64,000 nucleotides of DNA from CAWCDJ01 sp963796675 (GTDB lineage: Bacteria > Acidobacteriota > Terriglobia > Bryobacterales > Bryobacteraceae), in assembly GCA_963796675.1 (NCBI GenBank), contig CAWCMS010000008.1:496001-560000 (forward strand), in the 5' to 3' direction. The notes below the pieces were generated by a model. The model was not told the origin of the DNA. It saw only the letters and a list, made by a program, of their open reading frames with translations, and searched no databases. This document shows, piece after piece, positions 7,493-17,766 of this stretch. Position 1 is the stretch's first letter; each line of letters opens with the position of its first letter. Both the position numbers and the translations under genes were made by a program.

Positions 7493-10400
7493 CTACCCCG
7501 CGGCAGGGCAGAGGTCTTTATAGAACTGGCAGCGAACGCAATGACTGCCGATGTTCAGCGGAAACTCCAGCCGGTCCTGGGCCTCCTCAAAATCCCGCAC
7601 GGTCTGCTCGGGAGAGTCGAGCAGCGACGGCCGCAGGTCGATTTCGACGATCGTGTTCGGCCGCAGGAAATGCAGATAGGCGCGGGTCGGCGCACGGCCC
7701 GCCACCTGCTCCACCGCCATCGCGTAGAGCTTCAATTGCAGGGCGTAGTCTTCGGCCCGCTGGTGCGCCTGCGGGCCCGAGACGGCGTCGGTCTTGTAGT
7801 CCACGATCACTAAGTCCCCGCCCTCTTCGAACCACAGGTCGACCTGGCCGCGAACGACCAGCCCCTCCACCGCGATCAGAAAATCGAACTCCCGCTCCCT
7901 TCGCGCCGCCTTCGCCGCGCGGCGCCCGAGGGCGCTTTGCTCGAAGACGGACGCCAGCTTGAGGGCCTCCGGATCGGGCGCGGGCACAGGACGCCCTGCC
8001 AGCAACTCGTGGACCTGCGTGCCGAGCTCGCTGGCCGAAAGCTGGCCCTCGGCCGCGGTGCCGCGAGGCCGCGCCTCGAACCCCAGGTAGCGTCCCAGGT
8101 AATAGCGGCGCGGACAGCCGGCGAAATTCGCGAGCGCGGTCACCGTGGCGTTGCTATCCTGCTGCTCCGAGATCACCGGCGGGCCGGCGAGTGCGGCCTG
8201 CCGCGCGGCCTCCTGAATGTTGGGTCGCGGCAGTAACTCCGGCGCGGCGGTGGCCACGAGCAGCCGCAGATCCCAGCGTTTTCCGTCGGGCGCGCTGCGC
8301 TCGAGCGTTTCCTCGCGCGGCACCTCGAGTTCGAGCTCCAGCGCGTCGGCCAGCACGGCTGCCCAGTTCTGCAGGCGTGGCCCCGAAAAACTCAGCACCA
8401 GGTGATCCTCGGCGCGCGTCATGGCCACGTAGAGCAGGCGCCGGCTCTCGGCCTCCTCGCGCAGCTTGCGCTCTTCGTGGATTGCACGAAGGAAGCGGTC
8501 GTTCTTGTCTTCCCGCTTGGCCGGGTTGCGCCAGCGCGCGCCCAAGCCATACCTGGGCGAAAACGCGATCACCGGCACGCTGCTATCGATGCCCTTGTGG
8601 ATCGCCGCCACGAATACCACCGGAAACTCGAGTCCCTTGGCCGAGTGCACGGTCATCACCTTGACGGTGTCCGCCGCATCTTCAGGCGGCGCGTCCTGCT
8701 CACGCGGATTCTCTTCGCGAACCTGCGCCAGCTCCAGCACGAACTCGTCGAGCGACTGCCGCCGCGCCGCGGTCCGCGCCTGCGCCAGAAACTTGTCGAT
8801 GGTGGCGTCGCCTCGCGCGGCCGCCGCCGGGCGGTAGCCGCAGTCGTCCAGCGCGGCCGCGAGCAGCCGGTCGAAGGTCACCGATTCGCGCCGCACCCGC
8901 CACGTCCGCAAACGCGCGGCAAAACGCCGCAGTGCCGCGAAGTCGGCTGCGTCGAAGCGTTCCGCGTCGGCATCGCCCAGGCGCATCAGCGCCGCCCCCA
9001 GGTTGTCGCCCATGGTGCGCAGCGCCAGAAGCGCTTCATCCGAGACGCCCACCAGCGGCGAGCGCAGCACCACCGCCACACTGATCTCGTCACGCGGATT
9101 GGCGATCGTTCGCAAGAGGTGGGTGAGGTCGTTCACCTCGCGCGTCTCGTAGAATCCGCGGCCGCTGTTGACGATGTAGGGGATGCCGGCTTCCTCGAAT
9201 GCTTCGGTGAAGGCGCCGATGACCTCGGTATTCCGCACCAAAATTGCGACGTCGCGGAAGCGGATCTCCGGGCCGGTCAGTTCCAGGATGCGCCGCGCCA
9301 CCCACCGCGCCTCCTCGGCCTCGCCGGGCGCATAGATCGTCTCGACCGCATATGGCTTTTCGGTTTCGAACTTACGCCCTGCCACCAGGCTGCGCGCTTC
9401 GATGCCGGGCTGGCCGTTGAGCACGGTCTCGACAGCGCTCAGGATCTCGGCGCGGCTGCGGAAGTTGTCGATCAGCTCGACCAGGTGCTTTCCGCGGCGT
9501 TCTACATCGTCGCGAAATTCGCGGAAGCCCTGCGGTTCGGCATGGCGGAAGCCGAAGATCGATTGGTTGATGTCGCCCACCGCGTAAAAACGGTCGGGCA
9601 GGCCGAACCAACTGCAGCAGGCGGGCCTGCTGGCCGTTGGTGTCCTGAAATTCGTCCATCAGGATGTGATCGAACTGCGCGGCCAGGCGCTCTCGCGTCT
9701 CCGCGTGATCTTCGAGCAGCCGCACGGTGTACTCTTCCAGGTCCGAGAAATCGAGCATGCCGGCCTGGGCCTTGCCTTCGCGGTACAGGCGGTCGAAACG
9801 GCGCAGGATATCGAGCAGCATCTGCCGCTCTGCTGCGTAATGCTCGGTGATCAAGGTATAGCGAAGGTCCTCGATCTGGTCCTTGAGGCGCTTGAGCACT
9901 AGGTAAGCGTTGTTGCCGCGCTTGCACTTATTGAGGTTGCAGGAGAACGCTTCGATGGCCTCGAGCCCTTCGAGCGGAGCGGCCGCCGATACGATTCGCC
10001 CGGCCCCTTCGAGCGCCGCCCCAAGTTGCAGCTTCTGCGCCGGGTTCCACTGCGTCGACCGGCTCGTTCACCAGCGCGCGCAGCGTATCCTCCACCTCGG
10101 CAACGGTCGTGCCCGCGGGAGCGGCGTAGCTCGCCAGTTCCTCCACGCGGACGCCCGCGCCGCGCATCGCGTCATAGGCCGAAAGCACGGCCTCTTCGAA
10201 TTCCCACGAGGAAAGCCCGCGGATCAGCCGCCGCACGGCCGCCGGATATTCGTGGAACAGTTGGTCGATCGCCACGTGAATGGCTTCATGCTGGAGCCGC
10301 GAAGCGTCGCGCACGTCCGCCACCTGAAACTCCGGGTCGACGCCTGCGAAGACCGAGTTCTCGCGCAGCAGCCGCGCGCAGAAGCCGTGCACCGTCGAGA

Positions 10401-10668
10401 CCCAGGCCCGCTCGAGACGGGCGCGGATGGACGGCTGCTCCTGAAACGCCTCGGCCAGTTTCTTCCGCATGTTGCCCGCGGCCTTTTCGGTGAACGTGAT
10501 GGCGAGAATGCGGAGCGGGTCGACGCCCTCTTCCACCAGGCGGCGGAAGTATTCCACCAGCACCGTGGTCTTGCCGGAACCCGGGCCCGCGACCACGCAG
10601 GCATCGAGGTGGCGCTTGGCGATATCGACGGCGTCCAACTGCGCGGCTGTGAATTGCACTTCCCTCAT
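7493..10668 (-). CDS. addA: AddA-type UvrD helicase-nuclease, two frame breaks
   Basis: The ATP-dependent 3'-5' helicase/nuclease subunit of an AddAB-like double-strand-break resection complex. Motifs in order: Walker A AGPGSGKTT, Walker B MDEFQDT, SAKGLEFPVVF, YVAMTRAEDHL, and a C-terminal PD-(D/E)XK nuclease (GQVDLWFEEG..VDYKTD). The frame breaks near 10040 and 9597. Removing one extra base at each joins all motifs into one 1,057-residue protein, the family's usual size, so sequencing error is more likely than decay. A Cys in FAGCPRRYY plus a C-terminal CVRCQFYKDLC suggest a 4Fe-4S staple. Its ATG overlaps the addB stop. Confidence 0.85.
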
Positions 10669-13330
10669 GCGCCCTCCGCCGCGGCTTCTTCGGCGCGCGT
10701 CTCCAGGCGGCAGGCGTCGCGGTAGTCGCAGTACCGGCACTTGTCGCGATCGGCCGGATCGGGTGCGATGCGGCCCGCGCGGATCTGCTCCACGTGCCTC
10801 GATTGTGCGCGCCTCGGCATTTTCGAAGAAGCCTTCGGGCAGACCATCCTCCCAGCCCGCTGTCTGCACGCCGCCCTTCAGCCCGACATACAACATGCCC
10901 GCAGGCTCCACACCGAATACCCGCTCGGCCGCCATCAGATAAAGTGGCGCCTGCAGCAGGCTCGGTGTCTTCGACCTTGGCCTTGATGGCGCGGCTGTAT
11001 TTGTAATCGGTAACCCAGCCGCGGCCGTCAGGCGATTTGTCGAGCCGGTCGATCTTGCCGGAGATCGTGAGGGAATCGCTCAGGGAGAACTCGAAGGACT
11101 GTTCCGTGAGTGCCTCGAGCCCGGGGATCGGCCATCGGCCGTCATTCGCAAAAGCGCGCAGGTCTTCGAGCATCGCATTCCGCAGACGCTCGGTGTGATA
11201 GCCCCAGGGAATCCGCTTCTCTTCGAGCACTCGCGCAAACTCCTCGGCGAAGAGCGCTTCGATATCGTGCGGCGCCGGATACCAGCGCGCCAGCACGGCG
11301 TGTACGATGTTGCCCTGCGTGAGAAAATCGAGCCGCTTTTCGGGCAGCGGCGGCGGTTCCGAGAGGCGCAGCGTCCGCCCGGCAAAATATTGGAACGGGC
11401 AATTCAGATAAGTCTCGAGCTTGGTGGGCGATTGCCGCGCCGATTTTACGCGGAGAAACTCGCGCAGCGCCGGAGCCTCGATCTGCACCGCGCGCTCCGG
11501 TGGCAGGGCAAATCTCGGCCGCACACGCACGAGCGGCGCATCCTCCGGCGGCAGGTGCAGGTCTTCGAGAAACAACGAAGGAAGGTTGCGGTCGCCGCGC
11601 GCGTCGAACTCCGGATAGGTGAGGACCGTGAGCAGCGTCGCGCGGCTCACCGCCGCGTCGAACAGCGCGCGCTCTTCGCGCTCGAACTCCTCGGCGGTGC
11701 GGACGCGAATGCCGGCGGCGTTCAAACGGCAGCGCGCGGCATCGGGGAAGAACGGCTCCTGGCGGTGGAATTGCGGGAACTGCTTCTCCACCATGCCGCA
11801 CACGAAAACCACGGGCAGTACCCACTGCCGCGCTTCCGGCGCGCTCAGCACGTGCACCACGTTGCGGCGGCGGTCGGGCACGCGCAGCGGCTTGAGCCGC
11901 AGCACCGCTTTCACCGCCCGCCAATATTCGGCGAGCCCGATGGCGCGGGCTTCGAGCGCCTCGGCTGCCTCGAGCAGCGCCTCTTCGAACCCCTGCAGCG
12001 CCGCCGCCTGCGTGCGCAACTCGATGGCAACGTCATGGCCGGCGCCATCGGCGGGGCGTGCCGGGCGGTAGAGGCTGCCGAGCGTCCGCAGGCGCGCCGC
12101 CCAATCCTTCGGAGTGAGCGAGAACGAATTCCACTCCTCGATCGCCGCTAGAGAATCGATCTTGCGCAGAAGGCGTTCGGCGCCGGCATAGCGCGGCTGG
12201 CCTTCCTCGCCGATCAGCAGCGACTTCAACTCGCCCAGGCCCGTATTCGGAATCTGCGCGCGGACGTCGAAATCGAAGCGGTCGATGGCATTGGCATCGG
12301 CAAAGCGCGGCGCGAGCCGCAGCACGGCGAGCGTCTGCGCGTGGTCCCAGCCGGCCAGCATGGCATCCATCAGGCCGCTCAGGAAACGCACCGCGGGCTG
12401 CCGCTCCAGGTCTTCGTCGAAATAGAAGCGCGCCGGAATACCGAAGCGTCCGAGCGTGGTCCGCAGCACCGGCACGTAGGAATCGGCGGCACGCACCACG
12501 ATTCCGATCTCGCGAAACGGACGCCCTGCCGCGGCCTGTTCGAGAATGCGGCGGGCGATCTCTTCGGCCTCCCGCTCGATGCCCGCGGCCTTCACCAGCG
12601 CCAGCGCGGATGATCGCCGCGAATGCCCGGCGCCTTCTTCGTCGAAGCCGATCGAGAGCAGCCGCGCGCGCGATGCCCCGGTCAAGTCGGTGTCGGTAAG
12701 GGTCAGGGTGAGTTCGCTGTGACGGCCGAGCGCCGCGATGACCCGCAGTTCCGGATCGGGCAGCGCGTGGAAGCCGTCCATCCAAATCATGCGGATCCCT
12801 TTCGCGCCTTCGCGCGCGATGCGTTCGGCCGCGTGTTCCAGGCGCCGTGCGCGCAGCCACAGCCCGCGGCGTTCGAGCTCGCGATCGACCTCGCGATACA
12901 CCGCGAGGAATGCCGCCGCCAGCGGAGCCTCCGGCAGGTGGCCAGCCAGCTGCGCGCTGTCGCAGCCAGCCGACGCAAACTCTCCGATGGTCCGCGCCAC
13001 CGACGCCGCGAACCCCGCCAGGTGCGCCACCCGCGCGAATTCGGGACGCCGCGCGCGCTCCACCGCCTGCTCTACCACCAGGTAGAGCACCGCGTCCGGC
13101 ACCTGCGGCAGGGCCGCCGCCCACTCGTCCACGAACCCCGAGAGAGTCTGCACCAGCGCCGGGCTGAAGACGAACCCTTCGCGGGCCAGACGGTTTTGCA
13201 GGTGCTGCGCCATGGTGGCGGTGGGCACCAGCAGGCGGACCGCACGGTCGTTCGCGCGCAGCGCCTCGCGAAGCTGCTCGAGGACGATTGAGGTTTTGCC
13301 GGAACCCGCGGGCCCCGTCACCAGTCGCAT
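10665..13330 (-). CDS. addB: AddB-type nuclease/inactive-helicase subunit, two frame breaks
   Basis: The partner of the downstream addA, coupled by an ATGA overlap. It starts with the nucleotide-binding motif GPAGSGKTS at about residues 6-14. Near the C terminus it has an iron-sulfur nuclease: the first Cys in TYLNCPFQYFAG, the catalytic SGKIDRLD..TDYKYS, and the final KCRYCDYRDAC cluster, the typical AddB 4Fe-4S arrangement. The frame breaks near 10960 and 10797; one surplus base at each restores an 887-residue protein. This is shorter than Bacillus AddB (about 1,160) but close to other divergent AddB-like proteins. Role: recombinational repair and degradation of linear DNA. Confidence 0.8.
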
Positions 13331-13369
13331 CGGCTTCAGTTTATCTCAGGCGAAACAAAAGCGAAACAG

Positions 13370-14158
13370 TCAATCGATTTTCCGGTAATCGCTGAACGTG
13401 AAGTGGTACTCGGCACGCATGACCTTAACCAGCAGAATGCGCGCCGAAGCCTCGACCGTCGCATGACTGGGGAGCCACACTTCGTTATTCACGTGCGTCT
13501 GGTCGATCACCAGGCGGCTGCCCCGAGCCAGGCGCAGCACGATGGCACCGAACGAGATGGTGTCCATCGCCTCCATATCGATTTTGACCCAGGCGTAATC
13601 CCTTTTCGCGATCCAGAGCCGCGCCTTCACTTTGGAAAAAAAGGAGGCCGAAGACAGTTTGGGCTTGTAGCCCTTGCGCGGCGTGGCGTCGATGACCCAG
13701 ACCGGCACTCCGCCGGGGGCTTCCTGGGCCACGATCTGGAAGTCGAAAGCCTCAGGCAGCTCCTGGAGCGGCTCCCGCTGCTTGTCCTGTTTCTGGTGCC
13801 ACTCTTTGACGCGGCGTTCGCGCTGCTGCGGACTCTCCTGGCGGCGCTGCTCGGCTCCCAGCTTCAGTTTTTCCTGCTCCGCCTGCTGCTCGGCCGAGCT
13901 GATCGGCTGGCCGTTGCGCGCCACCAACCGGCGATAAGGAGAGCCATCGACCACGGTGACGTCGAAGGTGCGGTCGTCGCTCTTCTTGAGTTTGCCGCCG
14001 CCGTCGAACTCCTTCACCTGGTTGCGTTGATAGAAAGCGTAATGGCGCCAGGCTTCGGCCGATCGATGGTCGGCCGCGACCGCGCGCCGGACGATCTCGC
14101 GCGCGTCCTGCGCGTGCACCAGGCCGAGGAAGACGGCGGCAAGAAACAGCGGACGCAC
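13370..14158 (-). CDS. secreted protein, possible outer-membrane lipoprotein-sorting-like fold
   Basis: A 262-residue exported protein. The GTG at 14158 is chosen because the signal peptide (VRPLFLAAVFLGLVHAQ) begins exactly there and an AGGAT ribosome site lies just upstream; a longer reading would run into purA. The middle (about residues 85-135) is a charged coiled-coil-like Gln/Glu/Lys/Arg segment. The last third (WVIDATPRKGY, ARLWIAKRDYAWVKIDMEA, DYRKID) resembles LolA/LolB-type beta sheets that handle lipids, but this is only a pattern resemblance. It follows purA by 7 bases on the same strand and is probably co-transcribed with it. Confidence 0.7.
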   Translation of the reverse strand: MRPLFLAAVFLGLVHAQDAREIVRRAVAADHRSAEAWRHYAFYQRNQVKEFDGGGKLKKSDDRTFDVTVVDGSPYRRLVARNGQPISSAEQQAEQEKLKLGAEQRRQESPQQRERRVKEWHQKQDKQREPLQELPEAFDFQIVAQEAPGGVPVWVIDATPRKGYKPKLSSASFFSKVKARLWIAKRDYAWVKIDMEAMDTISFGAIVLRLARGSRLVIDQTHVNNEVWLPSHATVEASARILLVKVMRAEYHFTFSDYRKID

Positions 14159-14165
14159 GCGGATC

Positions 14166-15476
14166 CTACGCGCCCCCGACCAGCTTCTCGAACCGTGAGC
14201 CCGGCCGTACGATGGTCTGGTTGCGCTCCGGACCGGTCGACACCGCACCGATCTCGACGCCCGTGAGCCTTTCGAGGTAATTCAGGTAGTTGCGAGCTTT
14301 CTCGGGCAGAGTGCCATAGTCCGAAATTCCGAAGGTCGATATTCCCCAGCCCGGCACGCAATCGTAAACCGGCTCGATCTTTTCGATCTCGCGCACAGTG
14401 GCCGGCATCTCGTCGATCACCCGGCCGCCCAACTGGTAGCCGGTGCAGACCTTAATCTGTTCGAACTCATCGAGCACGTCGAGCTTGGTAATGATGACGC
14501 TGTCGAAACCGTTGATGGCCGCGGTATAACGCAGCAGCGGCACATCGAACCAGCCGCAGCGGCGAGGCCTTCCGGTCACCGCGCCGAACTCCTTGCCGCG
14601 CTCGCGGATGCGGTCGCCCGCAACGTCGAGGGCCTCGGTGGGGAACGGTCCGCCGCCGACTCGCGTGATGTAGGCTTTCGAAACGCCGATCACGCCGCCG
14701 ATGCGCGTGGGCGCGATGCCGGTTCCCGTACACGCGCCGCCCGCGCTGGCGCTCGACGAGGTCACGAAGGGGTACGTCCCGTGGTCGATATCGAGCATGG
14801 TGCCCTGCGCGCCCTCGAACAGGATCGACTTGCCCTCGCGGACCGCGCGGTTCAGCAGCGTCGCGGTGTCGCACACCATGGGCCGGATGCGTTCGGCGAA
14901 ACCTTCGTACTGGTCGCGGATGGCGCGCAGGTCGAGCTCTTCGTAGATCCCCAGGGCCTGGGCGATGGCAGCCTTTTCCTCCATCACCGCGTCGTACTGC
15001 TGGCGGAAGAATTCGGTATCGAGCAGGTCGGCGATGCGAATGCCCCGGCGGCCGGTCTTATCCTCGTAGCACGGGCCGATGCCGCGCGAGGTGGTGCCGA
15101 TCGAGACGCGTCCCGGCCGGCCTTCCGACATCTTTTCCATCATGCGGTGCGCCGGAAACAGCACGTGCGCGCGGTTGCTGATGGCCAGATGGCCGCGCAC
15201 GTTGACGCCGGCAGCCTCGAGCGTTTCGATCTCGGAGAGCAGCGCCGCCGGATCGATGACCAGGCCGTTACCGATCACGGCCTGCTTGCCGGGCCGAAGA
15301 ATGCCGCTCGGGATCAGCTTGAGTACGAATTTTTTTTCGCCGATGAAGACCGTATGGCCGGCATTATGGCCGCCCTGATAGCGCGCCACGATGTCGAAGC
15401 GCTCGGAGAAAAGGTCGACGATTTTCCCTTTACCTTCATCGCCCCATTGGGAGCCCAGAATAATCAAATTTCCCAT
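14166..15476 (-). CDS. purA: adenylosuccinate synthetase
   Basis: A 436-residue GTP-dependent enzyme joining IMP and aspartate to form adenylosuccinate, the first committed step to AMP. The ATG at 15476 is chosen because the conserved N terminus GNLIILGSQWGDEGKGKIVD starts there and the length then matches the family. The catalytic Asp and the phosphate loop in GDEGKGK, the NAGHT motif (QGGHNAGHTV), TTSRGIGP, and the C-terminal STGPERNQTI are all present. It is divergent from a small uncharacterised gene starting at 15564. Confidence 0.97.
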   Translation of the reverse strand: MGNLIILGSQWGDEGKGKIVDLFSERFDIVARYQGGHNAGHTVFIGEKKFVLKLIPSGILRPGKQAVIGNGLVIDPAALLSEIETLEAAGVNVRGHLAISNRAHVLFPAHRMMEKMSEGRPGRVSIGTTSRGIGPCYEDKTGRRGIRIADLLDTEFFRQQYDAVMEEKAAIAQALGIYEELDLRAIRDQYEGFAERIRPMVCDTATLLNRAVREGKSILFEGAQGTMLDIDHGTYPFVTSSSASAGGACTGTGIAPTRIGGVIGVSKAYITRVGGGPFPTEALDVAGDRIRERGKEFGAVTGRPRRCGWFDVPLLRYTAAINGFDSVIITKLDVLDEFEQIKVCTGYQLGGRVIDEMPATVREIEKIEPVYDCVPGWGISTFGISDYGTLPEKARNYLNYLERLTGVEIGAVSTGPERNQTIVRPGSRFEKLVGGA

Positions 15477-15563
15477 TTTTGTCCAAAACCTATCTATTTT
15501 ACCCCAGCGGACCATCGACGCTGCGTTCGCCCTGTTTGGCCGAGCGTGATAACCTGATCCTTT

Positions 15564-16037
15564 ATGCAGATTTCGGCAGTCTATCTGGCGATGGGTCCAG
15601 ATGCGTTCCAACAACTCGTGCGCAGCATCTCCATCGGCAAGCTCAGAACTTACCAGATTTATGAGGGCTTCAAGGTGCGCGCCCACCTGCACAAGCTCAA
15701 TACCGAGATCCTGCGTAAATCCGCCCCGAAGTTCTTCGAGCGAATTTCCGCGGGCGATGAAGATTTCGGAAAAGACCTAGCCCAGTCAGTCCTGGTCTCG
15801 CACCTCGATATGATCACGGCCATCCTGGATTTCCTAGGCGTGCCCCATGAGAACGGGTTTTTCGCCAAGGATATGGATCCCAAGCCCTATTTCACGGAGG
15901 GCTGGGAAGATCGCGTTTTCGAAAAATTTCGCGGTGTCTACGCCGAGCCGCTGTTGGTTTTCTATGTCAATCACTTGCGGTGGGAACTGCTGGGGGCTAC
16001 CGAGGTGTACCGCCCGGCTTCCCCGAACGCGGCTTGA
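15564..16037 (+). CDS. conserved hypothetical protein
   Basis: A 157-residue soluble protein without signal peptide or membrane helix. It begins MQISAVYLAMGPDAFQ and is predicted largely alpha-helical; charged helices surround KLRTYQIYEGFKVRAHLHKLN and FAKDMDPKPYFTEGWEDRVFEKFRG. No catalytic or nucleotide-binding motif is visible and I do not recognise the family. Its normal codon use and clean frame support a real gene. It is divergent from purA with an 87-base gap between the two starts. Confidence 0.65.
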   Translation: MQISAVYLAMGPDAFQQLVRSISIGKLRTYQIYEGFKVRAHLHKLNTEILRKSAPKFFERISAGDEDFGKDLAQSVLVSHLDMITAILDFLGVPHENGFFAKDMDPKPYFTEGWEDRVFEKFRGVYAEPLLVFYVNHLRWELLGATEVYRPASPNAA

Positions 16038-16379
16038 ATTCGGCGTGTCGCGTGCATGTATACTGTGAGAACCATGACATTGCCAGGACGGACCCGAATA
16101 TCCGAAACCCCCACTTCGATCCATCAGGCCTGGAACTCCTTGTACCTCAATCTTATGCGGAGGAGTATCGAAATCTTGCCTGAAGCGTGTGTCCATGGCG
16201 AGTGTCGGGTTTTTGCGCAGCCGGGAGCGGTGGATGCGTAACTACACCCAACTCGGGTGTCGGGCTTCCGGAGGCGGAAATCTTTTTAGAAACGCGAGGT
16301 GCAAGACGTGAATCATTGCGATTTCCATTATTCTCACTTACTACCCAAGAAACCGGGCATCCTCCCGCTCGAGGAGACC
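16038..16379 (+). other. 342-base leader/intergenic region with no certain gene
   Basis: A TATACT hexamer at 16059-16064 with TTGAAT at 16034-16039 (19-base gap) could be a promoter. An ATG-started frame of 55 codons runs from 16074 to 16241, ending in a Cys-containing segment (EACVHGECRVF), but nothing else supports it. The inverted repeat ACCC-aactc-GGGT lies just after it, followed by a T-rich stretch. The region is probably the 5' leader of the zinc-ribbon gene; no known riboswitch fold was recognised. Confidence 0.35.
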
Positions 16380-16550
16380 ATGACGAAGCAGTGTCGCCGT
16401 TGCGGCGCCGAGTTTGTGACCCGGTCGAGGATCCGGAAACGCTGTGATGCATGCCAAACCGTGGTGTCGGCCGAAAAACAAAAAAAGGCCAACGAACGGT
16501 TGAAGGCACGCCGTGCCGCGCGCCGTATGTGTCTATTGAAGGCCTGCTAG
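16380..16550 (+). CDS. zinc-ribbon microprotein
   Basis: A 56-residue basic protein. The first half carries two Cys pairs, CRRC and CDAC, separated by 15 residues, which is the spacing of a small zinc ribbon. The second half is a Lys/Arg-rich helix (KKANERLKARRAARR), suggesting nucleic-acid or ribosome binding. The start at 16380 is chosen because GAGGAG lies seven bases upstream; a longer reading would add non-conserved residues. Its stop codon lies inside a hairpin shared with the convergent ispF. The function is unknown. Confidence 0.65.
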   Translation: MTKQCRRCGAEFVTRSRIRKRCDACQTVVSAEKQKKANERLKARRAARRMCLLKAC

Positions 16551-16561
16551 TCAGGCCTTTT
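16539..16561. terminator. shared hairpin terminator between convergent genes
   Basis: The arms AAGGCCTG (16539-16546) and CAGGCCTT (16552-16559) pair perfectly around the loop CTAGT and are followed by TTTT (16558-16561). The stop codons of the zinc-ribbon gene (TAG, 16548-16550) and of ispF (complement of 16551-16553) both sit inside it, so one compact palindrome ends both genes. Confidence 0.6.
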
Positions 16562-17033
16562 CGAGCGTCACGACGGCTTGAGACTCTGCGGAGCGTCCTT
16601 CCCCCACCGGTCCCACTTTCTCAGCCGTCTTGAATTTGACCGAGACCCGGTCCAGGTCCAGCCCGAGTTCGGCGGCCAGCCGTTCCCGGATGGGTTGCCG
16701 GTAATCTTTTAACTTCGGGCGCTCCAGAATCACGGTCGAATCCACATTCAGCAGCCGGAAACCCCGCTGCTCCGCGAGGGTGCGGGCGTGGCGCAGAAAA
16801 ACGAGGCTGTCACAGCCTTTCCAGCGGGGGTCCGAATCGGGGAAGTGCATCCCGATATCCCCCAGCGCCGCGGCGCCCAGAATGGCGTCAGTAATGGCGT
16901 GAGCCAGGACATCGGCGTCCGAATGCCCTTCCAGCCCGAACTCGCACGGCACCGTCACACCGCCCAGAATTAGCGGGCGTCCTGGGGCGATACGGTGCAC
17001 ATCCCATCCCAGCCCGGTTCGGATCTCGCTCAA
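16551..17033 (-). CDS. ispF: 2-C-methyl-D-erythritol 2,4-cyclodiphosphate synthase
   Basis: A 160-residue MEP-pathway enzyme that cyclises CDP-methylerythritol 2-phosphate with release of CMP, for isoprenoid synthesis. The zinc ligands are visible in GWDVHRI (Asp and His) and GHSDADVLAHAI; the substrate loop HFPDSDPRWKG and the C-terminal TAEKVGPVGEG are intact. The start overlaps the ispD stop by four bases, the common ispD-ispF coupling. Typical length; no abnormalities. Confidence 0.97.
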   Translation of the reverse strand: MSEIRTGLGWDVHRIAPGRPLILGGVTVPCEFGLEGHSDADVLAHAITDAILGAAALGDIGMHFPDSDPRWKGCDSLVFLRHARTLAEQRGFRLLNVDSTVILERPKLKDYRQPIRERLAAELGLDLDRVSVKFKTAEKVGPVGEGRSAESQAVVTLEKA

Positions 17034-17761
17034 TGCTTACTCGCCTCGGTCTCTTCCTGGAAGAACAGCCGTGCCAGGTGCATGTCGCCGGGTTTGGTGA
17101 TCTTAATGTTGCGATCGCTGCCCGGGATCACGCTCACTTCGATATCCATGCGTTCCACCAGGCTCGATTCGTCGGTGCCGGTGAAGCCATCGAGCATGGC
17201 GGATTGGAACGCCTTCTGGATGATCTCGTAGCGGAAGACCTGCGGTGTTTGCGCCATCACCAGCTTTTCGCGCGGCAGAGTAGAGCGGACCTTCACATGG
17301 TCGGTGCCGCGGGTCACCTGCTTTACCGTATCCACCGCAGGCACGGCGACGATCGCCGCACCGGTTGCCGCAGCCTCGTCGAACACCGCGTGCATGGTCT
17401 CCAGGTCGATGAATGGACGAACCGCATCGTGGACGGCCACCAGGTCTGTATCCGGCCGGAGACTCCGCAGGGCGTTCTCGACCGATTGCTGGCGGCTATC
17501 GCCACCTTCGACCACGCGCACGCGGTCGGCTGGAAACTCCTCGGCCAGCATGCCGCTCGCCCATTCCAGGTCTTCGGCCCGCAAAGCCACGACAATCTCG
17601 GACACGCGCGGCGAGGCGGCAAACTTCCGCACCGTGTGCATCAGGATGGGCGAGCCTTCGAGCAGCATGAACTGCTTTCGGCTGGTGCCCGTTTTTTCCG
17701 CCGAGCCTTTCCCCATACGGGTGCCGAGGCCCGCGGCGGGCAATATCACGGCGACTTTCAT
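17030..17761 (-). CDS. ispD: 2-C-methyl-D-erythritol 4-phosphate cytidylyltransferase
   Basis: A 243-residue nucleotidyltransferase that joins CTP to methylerythritol phosphate. The CTP-binding loop LPAAGLGTRMG is followed by the catalytic Lys in SRKQF. GGDSRQQSVENAL, the VHDAVRPF metal-binding signature and TDESSLVE are present in order. It is four-base coupled to ispF and follows the PIN/TRAM gene by 5 bases, the same PIN/TRAM-ispD-ispF clustering seen in many bacteria. Typical length. Confidence 0.97.
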   Translation of the reverse strand: MKVAVILPAAGLGTRMGKGSAEKTGTSRKQFMLLEGSPILMHTVRKFAASPRVSEIVVALRAEDLEWASGMLAEEFPADRVRVVEGGDSRQQSVENALRSLRPDTDLVAVHDAVRPFIDLETMHAVFDEAAATGAAIVAVPAVDTVKQVTRGTDHVKVRSTLPREKLVMAQTPQVFRYEIIQKAFQSAMLDGFTGTDESSLVERMDIEVSVIPGSDRNIKITKPGDMHLARLFFQEETEASKH

Positions 17762-17766
17762 GTGCT

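Noticed and set aside
8402..9850. Long forward frame over addA
   Set aside because: Shadow of the minus-strand helicase; no independent signature.
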